A program made the translations under genes and the position numbers. A stretch of DNA of 64,000 nucleotides from Anaerolineales bacterium (GTDB lineage: Bacteria; Chloroflexota; Anaerolineae; Anaerolineales; UBA11579), in NCBI GenBank assembly GCA_026129255.1, contig JAHCIJ010000003.1:124001-188000 (forward strand). Direction: 5' to 3'. The notes below the pieces were generated by a model. It was given only the letters and a program-made list of their open reading frames with translations, did no database searches and was not told where the DNA came from. Positions 33,029 to 41,204 of this stretch are shown here, piece by piece; position 1 is the first letter of the stretch; each line of letters opens with the position of its first letter.

Positions 33029-35305
33029 CTATGGCTGGTGACCAGCCACCACCTGCACGCCGGGCAACGGCAAAGCATAGCTCTGGCAGGTATTTAGGTT
33101 TAGTAGCAAAGGCGGCTTGTAAGATGTAGTGTTTGCTTCATACAAGTTGACTACCAGCCAATCTTGCCCCAGCCACGCGCCCGCGCTGTACATTACATCA
33201 TTACTGGATTCGGCCAGCAGGCGCGAGGTGCTACCATCCAAAGGAGCGGCGAACAAGCTGTACTGAAAGCCGCCGAAAACGGCCTGCGCAAATGTGACTT
33301 GGCTGCCATCCGGCGAGAGGGTGACAAAACCGCCCTTAAGGTTGTTGATCTCAGCTTTGTCGCTCAATACGCCCGTGTGAATATTCAGGGTCTGCAGCAG
33401 CGTGCCGCCTGGGACTCTACGGCTCACCACAATGTGCTCACCGTCCGGCAGCCAACCTGCGATATCGGTCATATCGCTGCTGCTGCCAGGCAGCTGTTGC
33501 AAACCAGAGCCATCGGCCTGGATGCGGAACACGCCCTGCCCGCCGCGCACAAAGGCTAACTGTGTGCCGTCAGGCGACCAGGCCATGGCATACGAACTAT
33601 CTTCCTGGATTAAGGTGCGCGTCTGGCGCGTGGTCAGATCTAGCACCTGCAGTCCATTATGTGCATAAGCCAGCTGGCGACCATCCGGCGATAGCGCCGG
33701 CCAGCTGCCCGTATCGATGAGTTGCTTGTCGCTGCCATCCAATGAGATTAGATACAGGTTGGGCAGCATGCCACCAGCAAACTCCTGGATCAGCAGGCGA
33801 CCGTGCACGTCTTCTGGCAACTGGCTGCTGGCTTGCTGCCAGTCGCCCGGCCGCAAGCACACTTCGCTTGTGGGCGGGGCGGCTTCGCTGGGCGCGGGCA
33901 GGCTGAGTTCAGCCTGCCAAGGCCCTGCCAGGCGAACAAAGTAGTTGTCCACCCAGAAGCGATGGATGCCCGTGGGCAGATAGTCATAAATCAGGCCCTG
34001 CTCCAGGATGCCAGGTTCAACGGGGCCGCCATACAGCCCGATCCATTGGCTGCGGTTGTCTTTATCCAGTAGCGTGATATAGGTAATAGCCGCAGGGTCG
34101 AAGAAGATACGTGTCTCCAGAGCATAGGTGCCATCGGCGCGGGAGACAAAGCTGAGCGATTCAACCTGGGCGGTATGTATACCCAAAGGTAACTCGACGC
34201 CAACCTGCCACTGCTGACCATTGCTGGGATTCATACCCAGATCCAGGGAGAATTGAGCCACCGTATCCGCTGGCTCAGTGATTCGCACCGATAAGTCTTC
34301 GAGCACGACGCGCGCCGGGCTGGTGATGTGCTTCGTGTCCGTGCGCAGTATCCAAGTGAGGAAGCGCTGGCTGGGGTCACTGGGTGGGTTGGGAAATTCT
34401 TCAAATTCTGTGGGGATGATGTTGCCGTGTGCATCCACGAGGGTGAGACCGATCCACCAGAATTCTGGCGAGGTGAATTCGCTTTCCTCCCAGGAGAGGC
34501 GGCCGCGGATCAGATACCCATCTTCAAGCTCAACATAGTCCTCCACGCTCAGGGCAAAACCGTGCGGCGTGGGGGCGGTTTCGGTGGGCTGTGTGAGCGG
34601 CTGCACTGGCAAGGTTTGGAAACCCGCAGGGGCTGGCGCAAACAGCAGCGGCATGGTCATAGTTTCCGGCCCCAGGCCGGGCAGCACCTCGGGTACACAG
34701 GGCACCAGAAGCGTGGCCTCATTTACATCTGCGGGGATGGCTGGGTAGCTGAGTTGCAACTGCATCCAGCTGTGCCCGCCGCCGCCACTGCCGCCAAGTA
34801 CTTCAAGAATCTTTCCGTTGGGAAGCTGAATCCTTGGATTCTCGAAGCAGCCTGGCACATCTTCAGAGGTTGGTTTTTGCTCCTGGCGAATACCCTCAAA
34901 CAGGAAGGTAAGCACGGTGTGCTGATCATCCACCAAGCCATCCACCGTTGAGACGCGAATACCGTCTTGCTCCAGTGTGTGGGGATTGGCAAGCACGCGC
35001 AGGCCGGCTTCGCTTTCCACATAACCGGTACCCGGTACATAGCCAAACCAACCCAGCACCTGGGCCAGCACGCGCTGCGGGCCTAGGGCCAGCGTGATGG
35101 CCAGTACCACCGCAGCCACCAAGGCTGCCAGAGCCAGGCGGCGGCCTGGCTGCCAGCGTGGCGCAGCTGTGCCCGCCGCGCCCTGGGTCTGGGCGGCGCG
35201 TTGCAGCCGCTGGCGCAGGGCAGTGGCAAACTGCGGACGCAACGGTGGCGGTTGCAGGGCCGCTGCCACCGCGGCTTCGAGCGGATGCGAGATGGGATTA
35301 GACAT
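33029..35305 (-). CDS. Anti-sigma-like membrane protein with C-terminal TolB/WD40-type propeller
   Basis: 758 residues. A cytoplasmic N-terminus of about 55 residues (PRWQPGRR..) precedes one membrane helix (LALAALVAAVVLAITLAL). The long external part has a DUF4179-like region (GYVESEAGLRVL..TLEQDGIRVSTVDGLVDDQHTVLTF), more beta domains, then PD40/TolB repeats (WPALSPDGRQLAYA, MAWSPDGTQLAFVRG, FVTLSPDGSQVTFAQ). It overlaps the ECF sigma gene by eight bases, the usual place for an anti-sigma factor. No zinc HxxxCxxC motif is present, so the sigma-binding role is inferred from position and topology. Confidence 0.75.
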   Translation of the reverse strand: MSNPISHPLEAAVAAALQPPPLRPQFATALRQRLQRAAQTQGAAGTAAPRWQPGRRLALAALVAAVVLAITLALGPQRVLAQVLGWFGYVPGTGYVESEAGLRVLANPHTLEQDGIRVSTVDGLVDDQHTVLTFLFEGIRQEQKPTSEDVPGCFENPRIQLPNGKILEVLGGSGGGGHSWMQLQLSYPAIPADVNEATLLVPCVPEVLPGLGPETMTMPLLFAPAPAGFQTLPVQPLTQPTETAPTPHGFALSVEDYVELEDGYLIRGRLSWEESEFTSPEFWWIGLTLVDAHGNIIPTEFEEFPNPPSDPSQRFLTWILRTDTKHITSPARVVLEDLSVRITEPADTVAQFSLDLGMNPSNGQQWQVGVELPLGIHTAQVESLSFVSRADGTYALETRIFFDPAAITYITLLDKDNRSQWIGLYGGPVEPGILEQGLIYDYLPTGIHRFWVDNYFVRLAGPWQAELSLPAPSEAAPPTSEVCLRPGDWQQASSQLPEDVHGRLLIQEFAGGMLPNLYLISLDGSDKQLIDTGSWPALSPDGRQLAYAHNGLQVLDLTTRQTRTLIQEDSSYAMAWSPDGTQLAFVRGGQGVFRIQADGSGLQQLPGSSSDMTDIAGWLPDGEHIVVSRRVPGGTLLQTLNIHTGVLSDKAEINNLKGGFVTLSPDGSQVTFAQAVFGGFQYSLFAAPLDGSTSRLLAESSNDVMYSAGAWLGQDWLVVNLYEANTTSYKPPLLLNLNTCQSYALPLPGVQVVAGHQP

Positions 35306-35828
35306 GGTGAACCTCTAGCTCACGCTGCAAACGATCAAGGCAGCGATAAACGGATTTTTTGACGGCGCCTTCGCTGCGGCCAAGCAGAACGCCGATGTCA
35401 GCAAAACTGAGATCGGCGACATAGCGCAAACGCAGCAGTTCGGCTTGCTCGCTGGGCAGGGTGGCAATGTGCGCGCGCAGGGCATCAAGCTGTTCACGCT
35501 GAGCGATGGTGTGCAGCACATCGCTATCCTCGGCCAGTTGTTGGGCTGCTTCCAGCATTTCTGTGGGGCGCACGCGGAAGCTATCGGCGGCCTTATGGCG
35601 GGCGATGGCAAATAGCCAGGCGGCGAAGTGGCCTCTGTGCTTGTAGCGCGGCAACTGTTCCAGCGCCGCCAAGAAGGTTTGTGCGGTGAGCTCTTCGGCC
35701 TCCGCGCGTTGGCCGGTGTGGCTGTACAGATAACCAAAGACGCGCGGGGCATAGGCCAGATACAGCGCGTCAAAGGCGGCCAGGTCTTGCTGAGCCGCGG
35801 CGATCTGCTGGTCTTCGGTGATTTGCAT
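35298..35828 (-). CDS. ECF-type RNA polymerase sigma factor
   Basis: 176 residues from ATG 35828 (MQITEDQQIAAAQQD). Region 2 is FDALYLAYAPRVFGYLYSHTG..AEAEELTAQTFLAALEQLPRYKHRGHFAAWLFAIARHKAAD. Region 4 is LPSEQAELLRLRYVADLSFADIGVLLGRSEGAVKKSVYRCLDRLQREL. No region 3, as expected for ECF sigmas. The frame stays open upstream to 35897, but ATG 35828 aligns better and has GAGG. It heads a same-direction run of seven genes down to 30172 and is divergent from the GntR operon. Confidence 0.92.
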   Translation of the reverse strand: MQITEDQQIAAAQQDLAAFDALYLAYAPRVFGYLYSHTGQRAEAEELTAQTFLAALEQLPRYKHRGHFAAWLFAIARHKAADSFRVRPTEMLEAAQQLAEDSDVLHTIAQREQLDALRAHIATLPSEQAELLRLRYVADLSFADIGVLLGRSEGAVKKSVYRCLDRLQRELEVHHV

Positions 35829-35883
35829 ACGAGGTCCCTCATTAAGCGTATCGTTCCAATTAGAAAAAAGGGACACCTGGCTA

Positions 35884-35945
35884 TTGACAAAAAACAAATT
35901 TCATACAATAATACATATATACATTCATACAGAGGTACAGTGATA
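35884..35945 (+). promoter_or_regulatory. Promoter and probable operator of the GntR operon
   Basis: TTGACA (35884-35889), a 17-base spacer and AATAAT (35907-35912). Alternating TACAT/CATAC units (ATACATATATACATTCATAC, 35911-35930, then TACAGTGATACAG) follow downstream, a plausible binding site for the GntR/YtrA-type regulator coded next. Confidence 0.6.
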
Positions 35946-35947
35946 CA

Positions 35948-36358
35948 GTGAGCCCGTTATCTCAAATCCGTGTGGACCTTACCGTGCACACCCCGGCCTA
36001 CCTGCAGATCATTGGCGAGATCAAGCAGGCCATCGCCAACGGGGAGCTCAAGCCCGGCGACCAGTTGCCAACAGTGCGCCAGCTTGCAGCCGACCTGCAG
36101 ATCAACTTCAACACAGTGGCGCGGGCCTATCGCCTGCTGGACGAAGAAGGTGTTATTTCCACACAGCACGGCCGGGGAACCTACATTTTGGATACACCTA
36201 CCGGGCGAGATTTGCAACGCCTGCGCCAGCAGCAGATCACCATGCTGGGCGAGCATTACGTAGAGGAGGCTGAAAAGCTGGGCTACGAGCCGGATGAAGT
36301 GCGCAAGTTAATTGAAGAACAAATTCGTTCATGGGAACGAAGAACAAATCCTAAATAA
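35948..36358 (+). CDS. GntR-family (YtrA subfamily) transcriptional regulator
   Basis: 136 residues with a winged helix at the N-terminus (PAYLQIIGEIKQAIANGELKPGDQLPTVRQLAADLQINFNTVARAYRLLDEEGVISTQHGRGTYI) and a short C-terminal helical dimer domain, the size typical of the YtrA group. YtrA-type regulators usually repress ABC-transporter operons, and the genes downstream fit that. The start is GTG 35948 with AGAGGT about 11 bases upstream. Autoregulation is inferred from the repeated TACAT/CATAC sites in the promoter. Confidence 0.92.
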   Translation: MSPLSQIRVDLTVHTPAYLQIIGEIKQAIANGELKPGDQLPTVRQLAADLQINFNTVARAYRLLDEEGVISTQHGRGTYILDTPTGRDLQRLRQQQITMLGEHYVEEAEKLGYEPDEVRKLIEEQIRSWERRTNPK

Positions 36359-36370
36359 AAGGAGCTACCA

Positions 36371-37297
36371 ATGGCTACACCTTATGTAACGACCACACAA
36401 CACAAGAATCGCTCCGGACATGTGCCCGGCATCGCTGTGCTGCTCAACTTGCTGATTTGGGCGGCTGGCATTATCGGCGCCATGTGGCTGGCCTTCAATA
36501 CCAACGGATGGCTGGCCGCGCTGTGGGGCAACCTCACTTTTTGGGGCGGCCTCTACGTTTTGCTTGGCCTCAAGCTAGCTAATCAATGGGAAAAAGCGAT
36601 TGTGCTGCGCTTCGGTAAGATGATCGGCCAGCGCGGTCCGGGACTGTTCTGGATCGTGCCAGTGATCGACAGCATTGCACAATGGATCGACCAGCGCGTG
36701 ATCGTAGCGCCCTTCAGCGCCGAGAAGACGCTTACCAAGGATACAGTGCCAGTCAACGTGGACGCGGTCATGTTCTGGCTGGTGTGGGACCCAGCCAAAG
36801 CGGCCCTCGAAGTGGAAGACTATCGCAGCGCCATCAGTTGGGCGGCGCAAACCGCCCTGCGCGAAGTCATCGGCGCCAGCGAACTGGCTGACATCCTGGT
36901 GGGGCGCGCCCGCATGGATGCCGACCTACAAAAGATCATCGATGAGCGCACTACGCCTTGGGGTGTGAGCGTGCAGTCGGTGGAGATCCGCGATGTAGTC
37001 ATTCCACAGGACCTCGAAGACGCCATGTCTCGCCAGGCACAAGCTGAGCGCGAGCGTCAGGCGCGTGTCATTCTGGGTGAGTCGGAAAAGCAGATCGCCG
37101 ACTCCTTCGCCGAAGCCTCGCGGGCGTACCGTGACAACCCCACTGCTCTGCACCTGCGTGCCATGAATATGCTCTTTGAAGGTCTGAAAGAGAAGGGCGC
37201 CATGGTCATCGTGCCCAGCAGCGCAGTGGACACCATGAACCTGGGTGGCCTTAGCGGCATGGTTTCACTGGCCCAGCACAACACTCCAGAGGCGTAA
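36371..37297 (+). CDS. Slipin/stomatin-type SPFH membrane protein
   Basis: 308 residues. Two N-terminal hydrophobic segments (about 20-65) precede the SPFH/band 7 domain: EKAIVLRFGKMIGQRGPGLFWIVPVIDSIAQWIDQRV, then TVPVNVDAVMFWLVWDPAKAALEVEDYRSAIS and TPWGVSVQSVEIRDVVIPQDLEDAMSRQAQAERERQARVI. A coiled C-terminal segment follows. Slipins form oligomeric membrane scaffolds. ATG 36371 has AAAGGAG upstream, 12 bases after the GntR gene, so it is in the operon. A role in organising the ABC transporter is only a guess. Confidence 0.92.
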   Translation: MATPYVTTTQHKNRSGHVPGIAVLLNLLIWAAGIIGAMWLAFNTNGWLAALWGNLTFWGGLYVLLGLKLANQWEKAIVLRFGKMIGQRGPGLFWIVPVIDSIAQWIDQRVIVAPFSAEKTLTKDTVPVNVDAVMFWLVWDPAKAALEVEDYRSAISWAAQTALREVIGASELADILVGRARMDADLQKIIDERTTPWGVSVQSVEIRDVVIPQDLEDAMSRQAQAERERQARVILGESEKQIADSFAEASRAYRDNPTALHLRAMNMLFEGLKEKGAMVIVPSSAVDTMNLGGLSGMVSLAQHNTPEA

Positions 37298-37364
37298 GAT
37301 GACCGCCGCCGTAGGCGCCGCGGCTGCAGCCGCCGCCCGCATCTTACAACATGAGGAGGAAGAG

Positions 37365-37691
37365 ATGACAAACTACCGAAGAGAAGATATGGACGGCTGG
37401 GAATTCAAGATCCTGCGCTCGGCCACCAACGCATTCAAAGACCCGGAAAAGCTCAACTTGGCCGTGGCAGAAGAAGCCGTCTTTGGCTGGGAGCTGCTGG
37501 AGAAGTTTGATAATGGGCGCCTGCGTTTCAAGCGTTCCACAAACGCTCGCAAGATGCCGGCGCCCACCGGCAGCGACCCGTATCGTACTGAATTTGGAAT
37601 GAGTGAAGGCCGCATAGCAGCCTATGTGGTGTTGGGCATTATTGCGTTCTTTGCGATCGTGGGTATAGTCGTTACAGTATTCGTCAACTAG
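37365..37691 (+). CDS. Small single-pass membrane protein, unknown
   Basis: 108 residues from ATG 37365, which has GAGGAGG five bases upstream. A cytoplasmic part (WEFKILRSATNAFKDPEKLNLAVAEEAVFGWELLEKFDNGRLRFKR) precedes a C-terminal helix (IAAYVVLGIIAFFAIVGIVVTVFV). The tryptophan-rich GWELLEKFDNGRLRFKR resembles small DUF4177-like domains. An earlier ATG at 37299 would add an Ala-rich extension and is less likely. It lies between slipin and the CPBP-ABC gene. Confidence 0.75.
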   Translation: MTNYRREDMDGWEFKILRSATNAFKDPEKLNLAVAEEAVFGWELLEKFDNGRLRFKRSTNARKMPAPTGSDPYRTEFGMSEGRIAAYVVLGIIAFFAIVGIVVTVFVN

Positions 37692-37706
37692 GTTTCACGT
37701 GAAACA
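37691..37706. promoter_or_regulatory. parS: parS-like centromere site 1
   Basis: GGTTTCACGTGAAACA matches the chromosomal parS consensus TGTTTCACGTGAAACA in 15 of 16 positions; the inner 14 bases are a perfect palindrome. It lies 12 bases before the start of the CPBP-ABC gene. Confidence 0.85.
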
Positions 37707-37718
37707 TCGGGAGCATTT

Positions 37719-39623
37719 ATGAACACATTGGACACCCGCCGCATCGGAATATTCCTGGCAATTGCCTTTGCCCTGTGCTGGGCCTTTGCCGCGGTGATCT
37801 ACGCCACCGGCGGTTTGATTGATAGCCCCGAGATCCTTCCGGGCACCGGCATCACCCTGGCAGTGGCGTTGCTGGCCCTGGGCTGTATGTGGTCACCGGC
37901 CATCGCCCACATCCTGACGCGTGTGATCACGCGCGAAGGCTGGAAGGATCTGTGGCTGCGGCCCAACACCGGGCGCTCCTGGTTCAGCTGGGTACTGGCC
38001 TGGTTTCTACCGGGCATCATCACCCTGCTGGGCTTGGTGGTGTACTTCAGCGTGTTCCCGGCCCACTTTGACCCGAGCCTCTCTCCTCTGCAAGGCTTGC
38101 TTGACCAGGCCGCCGAGCTGGCCGGGCAGCCGCTGCCTTTTGATGTCTGGACAGTGATGCTCATTCAAATCGGCCAGGGCATGTTGCTTGCCCCCATCCT
38201 CAATGGCTTCTTTACCTTTGGCGAGGAGTTTGGCTGGCGTGCCTACCTGCAGCCCAAGCTGATGCCGCTGGGTTTCCGCAAGGCCATGCTGGCCGTCGGC
38301 GTCATCTGGGGCTTGTGGCACGCGCCGATCATTGCCATGGGGCATAACTATGGTTTTGGCTACCCTGGCGAGCCGTGGACCGGCATCCTGGCTATGACCT
38401 GGTTCGCCATCCCACTGGCGGTCATCATCGGTTGGCTGACCCTGCACAGCCGCAGTGTATGGCCGGCGGTCATCTTCCACGGCGGCATCAACGCGCTTGG
38501 CGGCATTGGGATCTATATGCTGCAGATGGAAGCGCCTGGCCTCAACTCGCTGCTCGGCCCGGTGCCAACCGGCGTGCTGGCCGGCCTGCCCTCGGCCCTG
38601 TTTGCAGCTTACCTGCTGTGGAAGAACGGCGATGTGGGCGGCGCCATGACGGATGTTTCACGTGAAACATCCCCAAAAGCCCCAGCCCCTAGTGCGACAG
38701 ACGCCATTGTCGCGCAGGGGCTGACCAAGCGCTTTGGCGACCTGGAAGCCGTCGACCATCTCGATATCAAAATCCCGGTTGGAGAAGTATTCGGGTTGCT
38801 TGGCCCCAACGGTGCTGGCAAGACCACCAGCATCCGCATGCTGGCGGCGCTGATCGCCCCCACGGAAGGCGAGGCCTGGGTGGCCGGTCACCGCGTGGGG
38901 GAGGATGACACAGCGCTGCGCAAGGACATTGGCATCCTCACGGAAACTCCGGGGATGTACGAGCAGTTGAGCGCCGAGCGCAATTTAGGTTTTTTTGCCC
39001 AGATGTATGAAGTGGAAGACATCCCTGGCCAGGTCGAGCGCTATCTGCGCATGCTGGGTTTGTGGGGCCGCCGCCACGAAGCGGTGGGCGGCTTCTCCAA
39101 AGGTATGCGCCAGAAGCTGGCGATCGCGCGTGCGCTGCTACACGAGCCCAAAGTGATATTTTTGGATGAGCCCACCAGCGGGTTGGATCCCGAAGCTTCT
39201 CGTGTGGTGCGTGATTTCATCGAGGAGTTGCGCGGCGAGGGACGCACCATCGTCATCACGACGCATAACCTTGACGAAGCGGACCGGCTGTGCGACCGCA
39301 TCGCCGTGTTCAAATCCAAGCTGCTGGCGGTAGACACGCCCAATGCGCTACGGCGCAAGCTGTTCGGCCGCTCAGTAGTGTTCCACTTGGCCGCTGCCCA
39401 AGAGGCTTTTGCCAACGCGCTGCGCCAAAAAACCTATGTGCATGAAGCCAATTTGCGCGGCGACAAGATCGTAGTGAAGTTGGATGACCCAGAAACCCAC
39501 AACCCTGAGCTATTACGCGAGCTGGTGGGCCTGGGTGCGGATGTGCAGTTTGTGGGCGAGATCCGCCAGAGCCTTGAAGACGTGTACTTCCAGCTGCTAG
39601 GTGCACAAGGAGTGCAGGCGTGA
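37719..39623 (+). CDS. CPBP intramembrane protease fused to ABC-transporter ATPase
   Basis: 634-residue fusion. Residues 1-310 form a multi-helix CPBP (Abi-type) glutamic intramembrane protease with FGEEFGWRAYLQP (EExxxR), WGLWHAPI and FHGGINALGG carrying the catalytic Glu/His set. Residues about 325-634 form an ABC-2-type ATPase: LLGPNGAGKTT, the Q-loop region LTETPGMYEQLS, GGFSKGMRQKLAIARALLHEPKVIFLDEPTSGLDPEA. The linker DVSRETSPKAP is encoded by a perfect parS-like palindrome. An internal ATG (38646) could start the ATPase alone. ATG 37719 has GGGAG upstream. The ATGA overlap with the permease gene shows they form one transporter. Confidence 0.9.
   Translation: MNTLDTRRIGIFLAIAFALCWAFAAVIYATGGLIDSPEILPGTGITLAVALLALGCMWSPAIAHILTRVITREGWKDLWLRPNTGRSWFSWVLAWFLPGIITLLGLVVYFSVFPAHFDPSLSPLQGLLDQAAELAGQPLPFDVWTVMLIQIGQGMLLAPILNGFFTFGEEFGWRAYLQPKLMPLGFRKAMLAVGVIWGLWHAPIIAMGHNYGFGYPGEPWTGILAMTWFAIPLAVIIGWLTLHSRSVWPAVIFHGGINALGGIGIYMLQMEAPGLNSLLGPVPTGVLAGLPSALFAAYLLWKNGDVGGAMTDVSRETSPKAPAPSATDAIVAQGLTKRFGDLEAVDHLDIKIPVGEVFGLLGPNGAGKTTSIRMLAALIAPTEGEAWVAGHRVGEDDTALRKDIGILTETPGMYEQLSAERNLGFFAQMYEVEDIPGQVERYLRMLGLWGRRHEAVGGFSKGMRQKLAIARALLHEPKVIFLDEPTSGLDPEASRVVRDFIEELRGEGRTIVITTHNLDEADRLCDRIAVFKSKLLAVDTPNALRRKLFGRSVVFHLAAAQEAFANALRQKTYVHEANLRGDKIVVKLDDPETHNPELLRELVGLGADVQFVGEIRQSLEDVYFQLLGAQGVQA
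38652..38671. promoter_or_regulatory. parS: parS-like centromere site 2 (perfect, inside coding sequence)
   Basis: GATGTTTCACGTGAAACATC is a 20-base perfect palindrome containing TGTTTCACGTGAAACA (38654-38669), an exact match to the ParB-binding consensus. It encodes DVSRETS at the junction of the CPBP and ABC halves. Confidence 0.9.
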
Positions 39624-40411
39624 AGAAGATTTTTGTTCTTGTCAAAAAAGAGTGGGAGGAGGTCTTCCGCAACAAGCTGGTGATCTTTAGCGTGGTCTTT
39701 ATGCCGCTGCTCTTTGCCGTTATTCCGCTAGGCATACTGTATGGCACGGTCAACGCAGACCTCTCGGCCATCCAATCAGAGTTCGGGCCGATGCTCTCGA
39801 TGCTGCAAGACGCCTGTGGCTCGCTGGAAGGCATACAGTGCACTCAGCTGTTGCTGCTGCAGCAATTCCTGGTGCTGTTTCTGCTGATGCCTGCCATCAT
39901 CCCGATCACGATCGCGTCATACAGCATTGTGGGCGAGAAGACCACGCGCACGCTGGAGCCTCTGTTGGCCACGCCCATCACCACCGCGCAATTGCTGGCG
40001 GGCAAGGCGCTGGCCGCGGCGCTACCGGCCTTGCTGGCCAGCCTGGGCAGCTTCGCCATCTTTGCTGTGGGAACGTCCATGCTGGCTGGCAGCGAAGTGG
40101 CCGGGCGCCTGCTCTCGCCATTGTGGCTGCTGGGCATCTTTGTCGTCGGCCCGCTGATCTCGGTGACCGGCGTCAGCCTGGCGATCATGATCTCCTCACG
40201 CGTCAATGATCCGAGGGCGGCTGAACAATTGGCGGCCCTATTGATCCTGCCGGTGATGGCTGTGTTTCTCGGCCAGATGTTTGGCGCCGTAGTGCTTGAC
40301 CAATCTCTGTTGTTGAGCATCGCTGGCGCACTGGTCATTGTGGATCTGGCGCTGCTGTATTTTGCGATCCGTTTGTTCCAGCGCGAAACCATTCTGACGC
40401 GCTGGAAGTAA
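39620..40411 (+). CDS. ABC-2-type transporter permease
   Basis: 263 residues with about six membrane helices. The start (MKKIFVLVKKEWEEVFRNKLVIFSVVFMPLLFAVIP) and the motif EKTTRTLEPLLATPITTAQLLAGKALAAALPALL are characteristic of ABC-2/NatB-type permeases. Its ATG overlaps the stop of the CPBP-ABC gene (ATGA). With the ATPase half of that protein it should form an exporter; the substrate is unknown, with peptides or sodium as guesses from relatives. Confidence 0.92.
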   Translation: MKKIFVLVKKEWEEVFRNKLVIFSVVFMPLLFAVIPLGILYGTVNADLSAIQSEFGPMLSMLQDACGSLEGIQCTQLLLLQQFLVLFLLMPAIIPITIASYSIVGEKTTRTLEPLLATPITTAQLLAGKALAAALPALLASLGSFAIFAVGTSMLAGSEVAGRLLSPLWLLGIFVVGPLISVTGVSLAIMISSRVNDPRAAEQLAALLILPVMAVFLGQMFGAVVLDQSLLLSIAGALVIVDLALLYFAIRLFQRETILTRWK

Positions 40412-40423
40412 CTGAGGTATCTG

Positions 40424-41155
40424 ATGAAGAAATTTGTTTTGCTTGCACTTGCTGTCGCCGTGTTGGCGTTGGCTTCACCCGCGCACGCACAAGATGCCGG
40501 GCTGCGCTTGGGAATGAGCCGCGATCTGGGCTATGCCGGTTTCAGTAACGACATTGAAGGCCTGTTCAGCTTGCGCGCCGAGGGGCCAGCCAACCTGCAA
40601 CGCGTAGAGTTTTATATCGACTCCACGTTGATTGGCACCGTGACCGAGAGCCCCTTCCGCATCCAGTTCACCACCAAAGATCACACGCCCGGCGAGCGCA
40701 CTATGTACGCCATTGGGTACACCGCAGATGGGCAAGAGTTGCGCTCCAACGAGATCACGCGCGTCTTTCTTTCACCTGAAGAAACGCGCGGCAAGGTGGT
40801 TGAGTTGGTGGTGCCGATCCTGGGCATTGTTGTGCTGCTGATGCTGCTCACTACGGTGTTGCCGGCGCTGCTCACGCGCAAGAAACCACAGCGTGGTACG
40901 TATGGCCTCTCAGGCGGCGGCGTGTGCCCCAACTGTGCGCTGCCGTTCCCGCTACGCTTCTTCAGCTTCAGTATGGGCGCCAGGCGGTTTGACCGCTGCC
41001 CGCATTGTGGCAAGTGGGTCATGGTACGCCGCGCCAAGAAAGACGAACTGGCCGAGGCGGAAGCGCGCTGGGCCGCGCAGGACGAGCCAACCGGAGCACC
41101 GCTTCGCACAAGCCGAGAAGACGAACAAATAGACAGTAGTCGATATGAAAATTAG
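40424..41155 (+). CDS. Exported single-pass protein with Ig-like domain and cytoplasmic zinc-ribbon-like tail
   Basis: 243 residues. Signal peptide MKKFVLLALAVAVLALASPAHA, an external beta domain resembling Ig-like repeats (ANLQRVEFYIDSTLIGTVTESPFRIQF..GERTMYAIGYTADGQ), a transmembrane helix (VVELVVPILGIVVLLMLLTTV), then CPNC...CPHC, a zinc-ribbon-like pair, and an acidic tail. Encoded 12 bases after the permease and before a terminator, so it is the last gene of the transporter operon. Function unknown. Confidence 0.75.
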   Translation: MKKFVLLALAVAVLALASPAHAQDAGLRLGMSRDLGYAGFSNDIEGLFSLRAEGPANLQRVEFYIDSTLIGTVTESPFRIQFTTKDHTPGERTMYAIGYTADGQELRSNEITRVFLSPEETRGKVVELVVPILGIVVLLMLLTTVLPALLTRKKPQRGTYGLSGGGVCPNCALPFPLRFFSFSMGARRFDRCPHCGKWVMVRRAKKDELAEAEARWAAQDEPTGAPLRTSREDEQIDSSRYEN

Positions 41156-41168
41156 TGGATAGTAAACA

Positions 41169-41199
41169 AAAAACTGCGCCGAACGGCGCAGTTTTTTTA
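41169..41199 (+). terminator. Terminator of the GntR/ABC operon
   Basis: AAAACTGCGCCG/CGGCGCAGTTTT, loop AA, T7 tract; it also serves the convergent kinase gene. Confidence 0.93.
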
Positions 41200-41204
41200 T
41201 TCTC

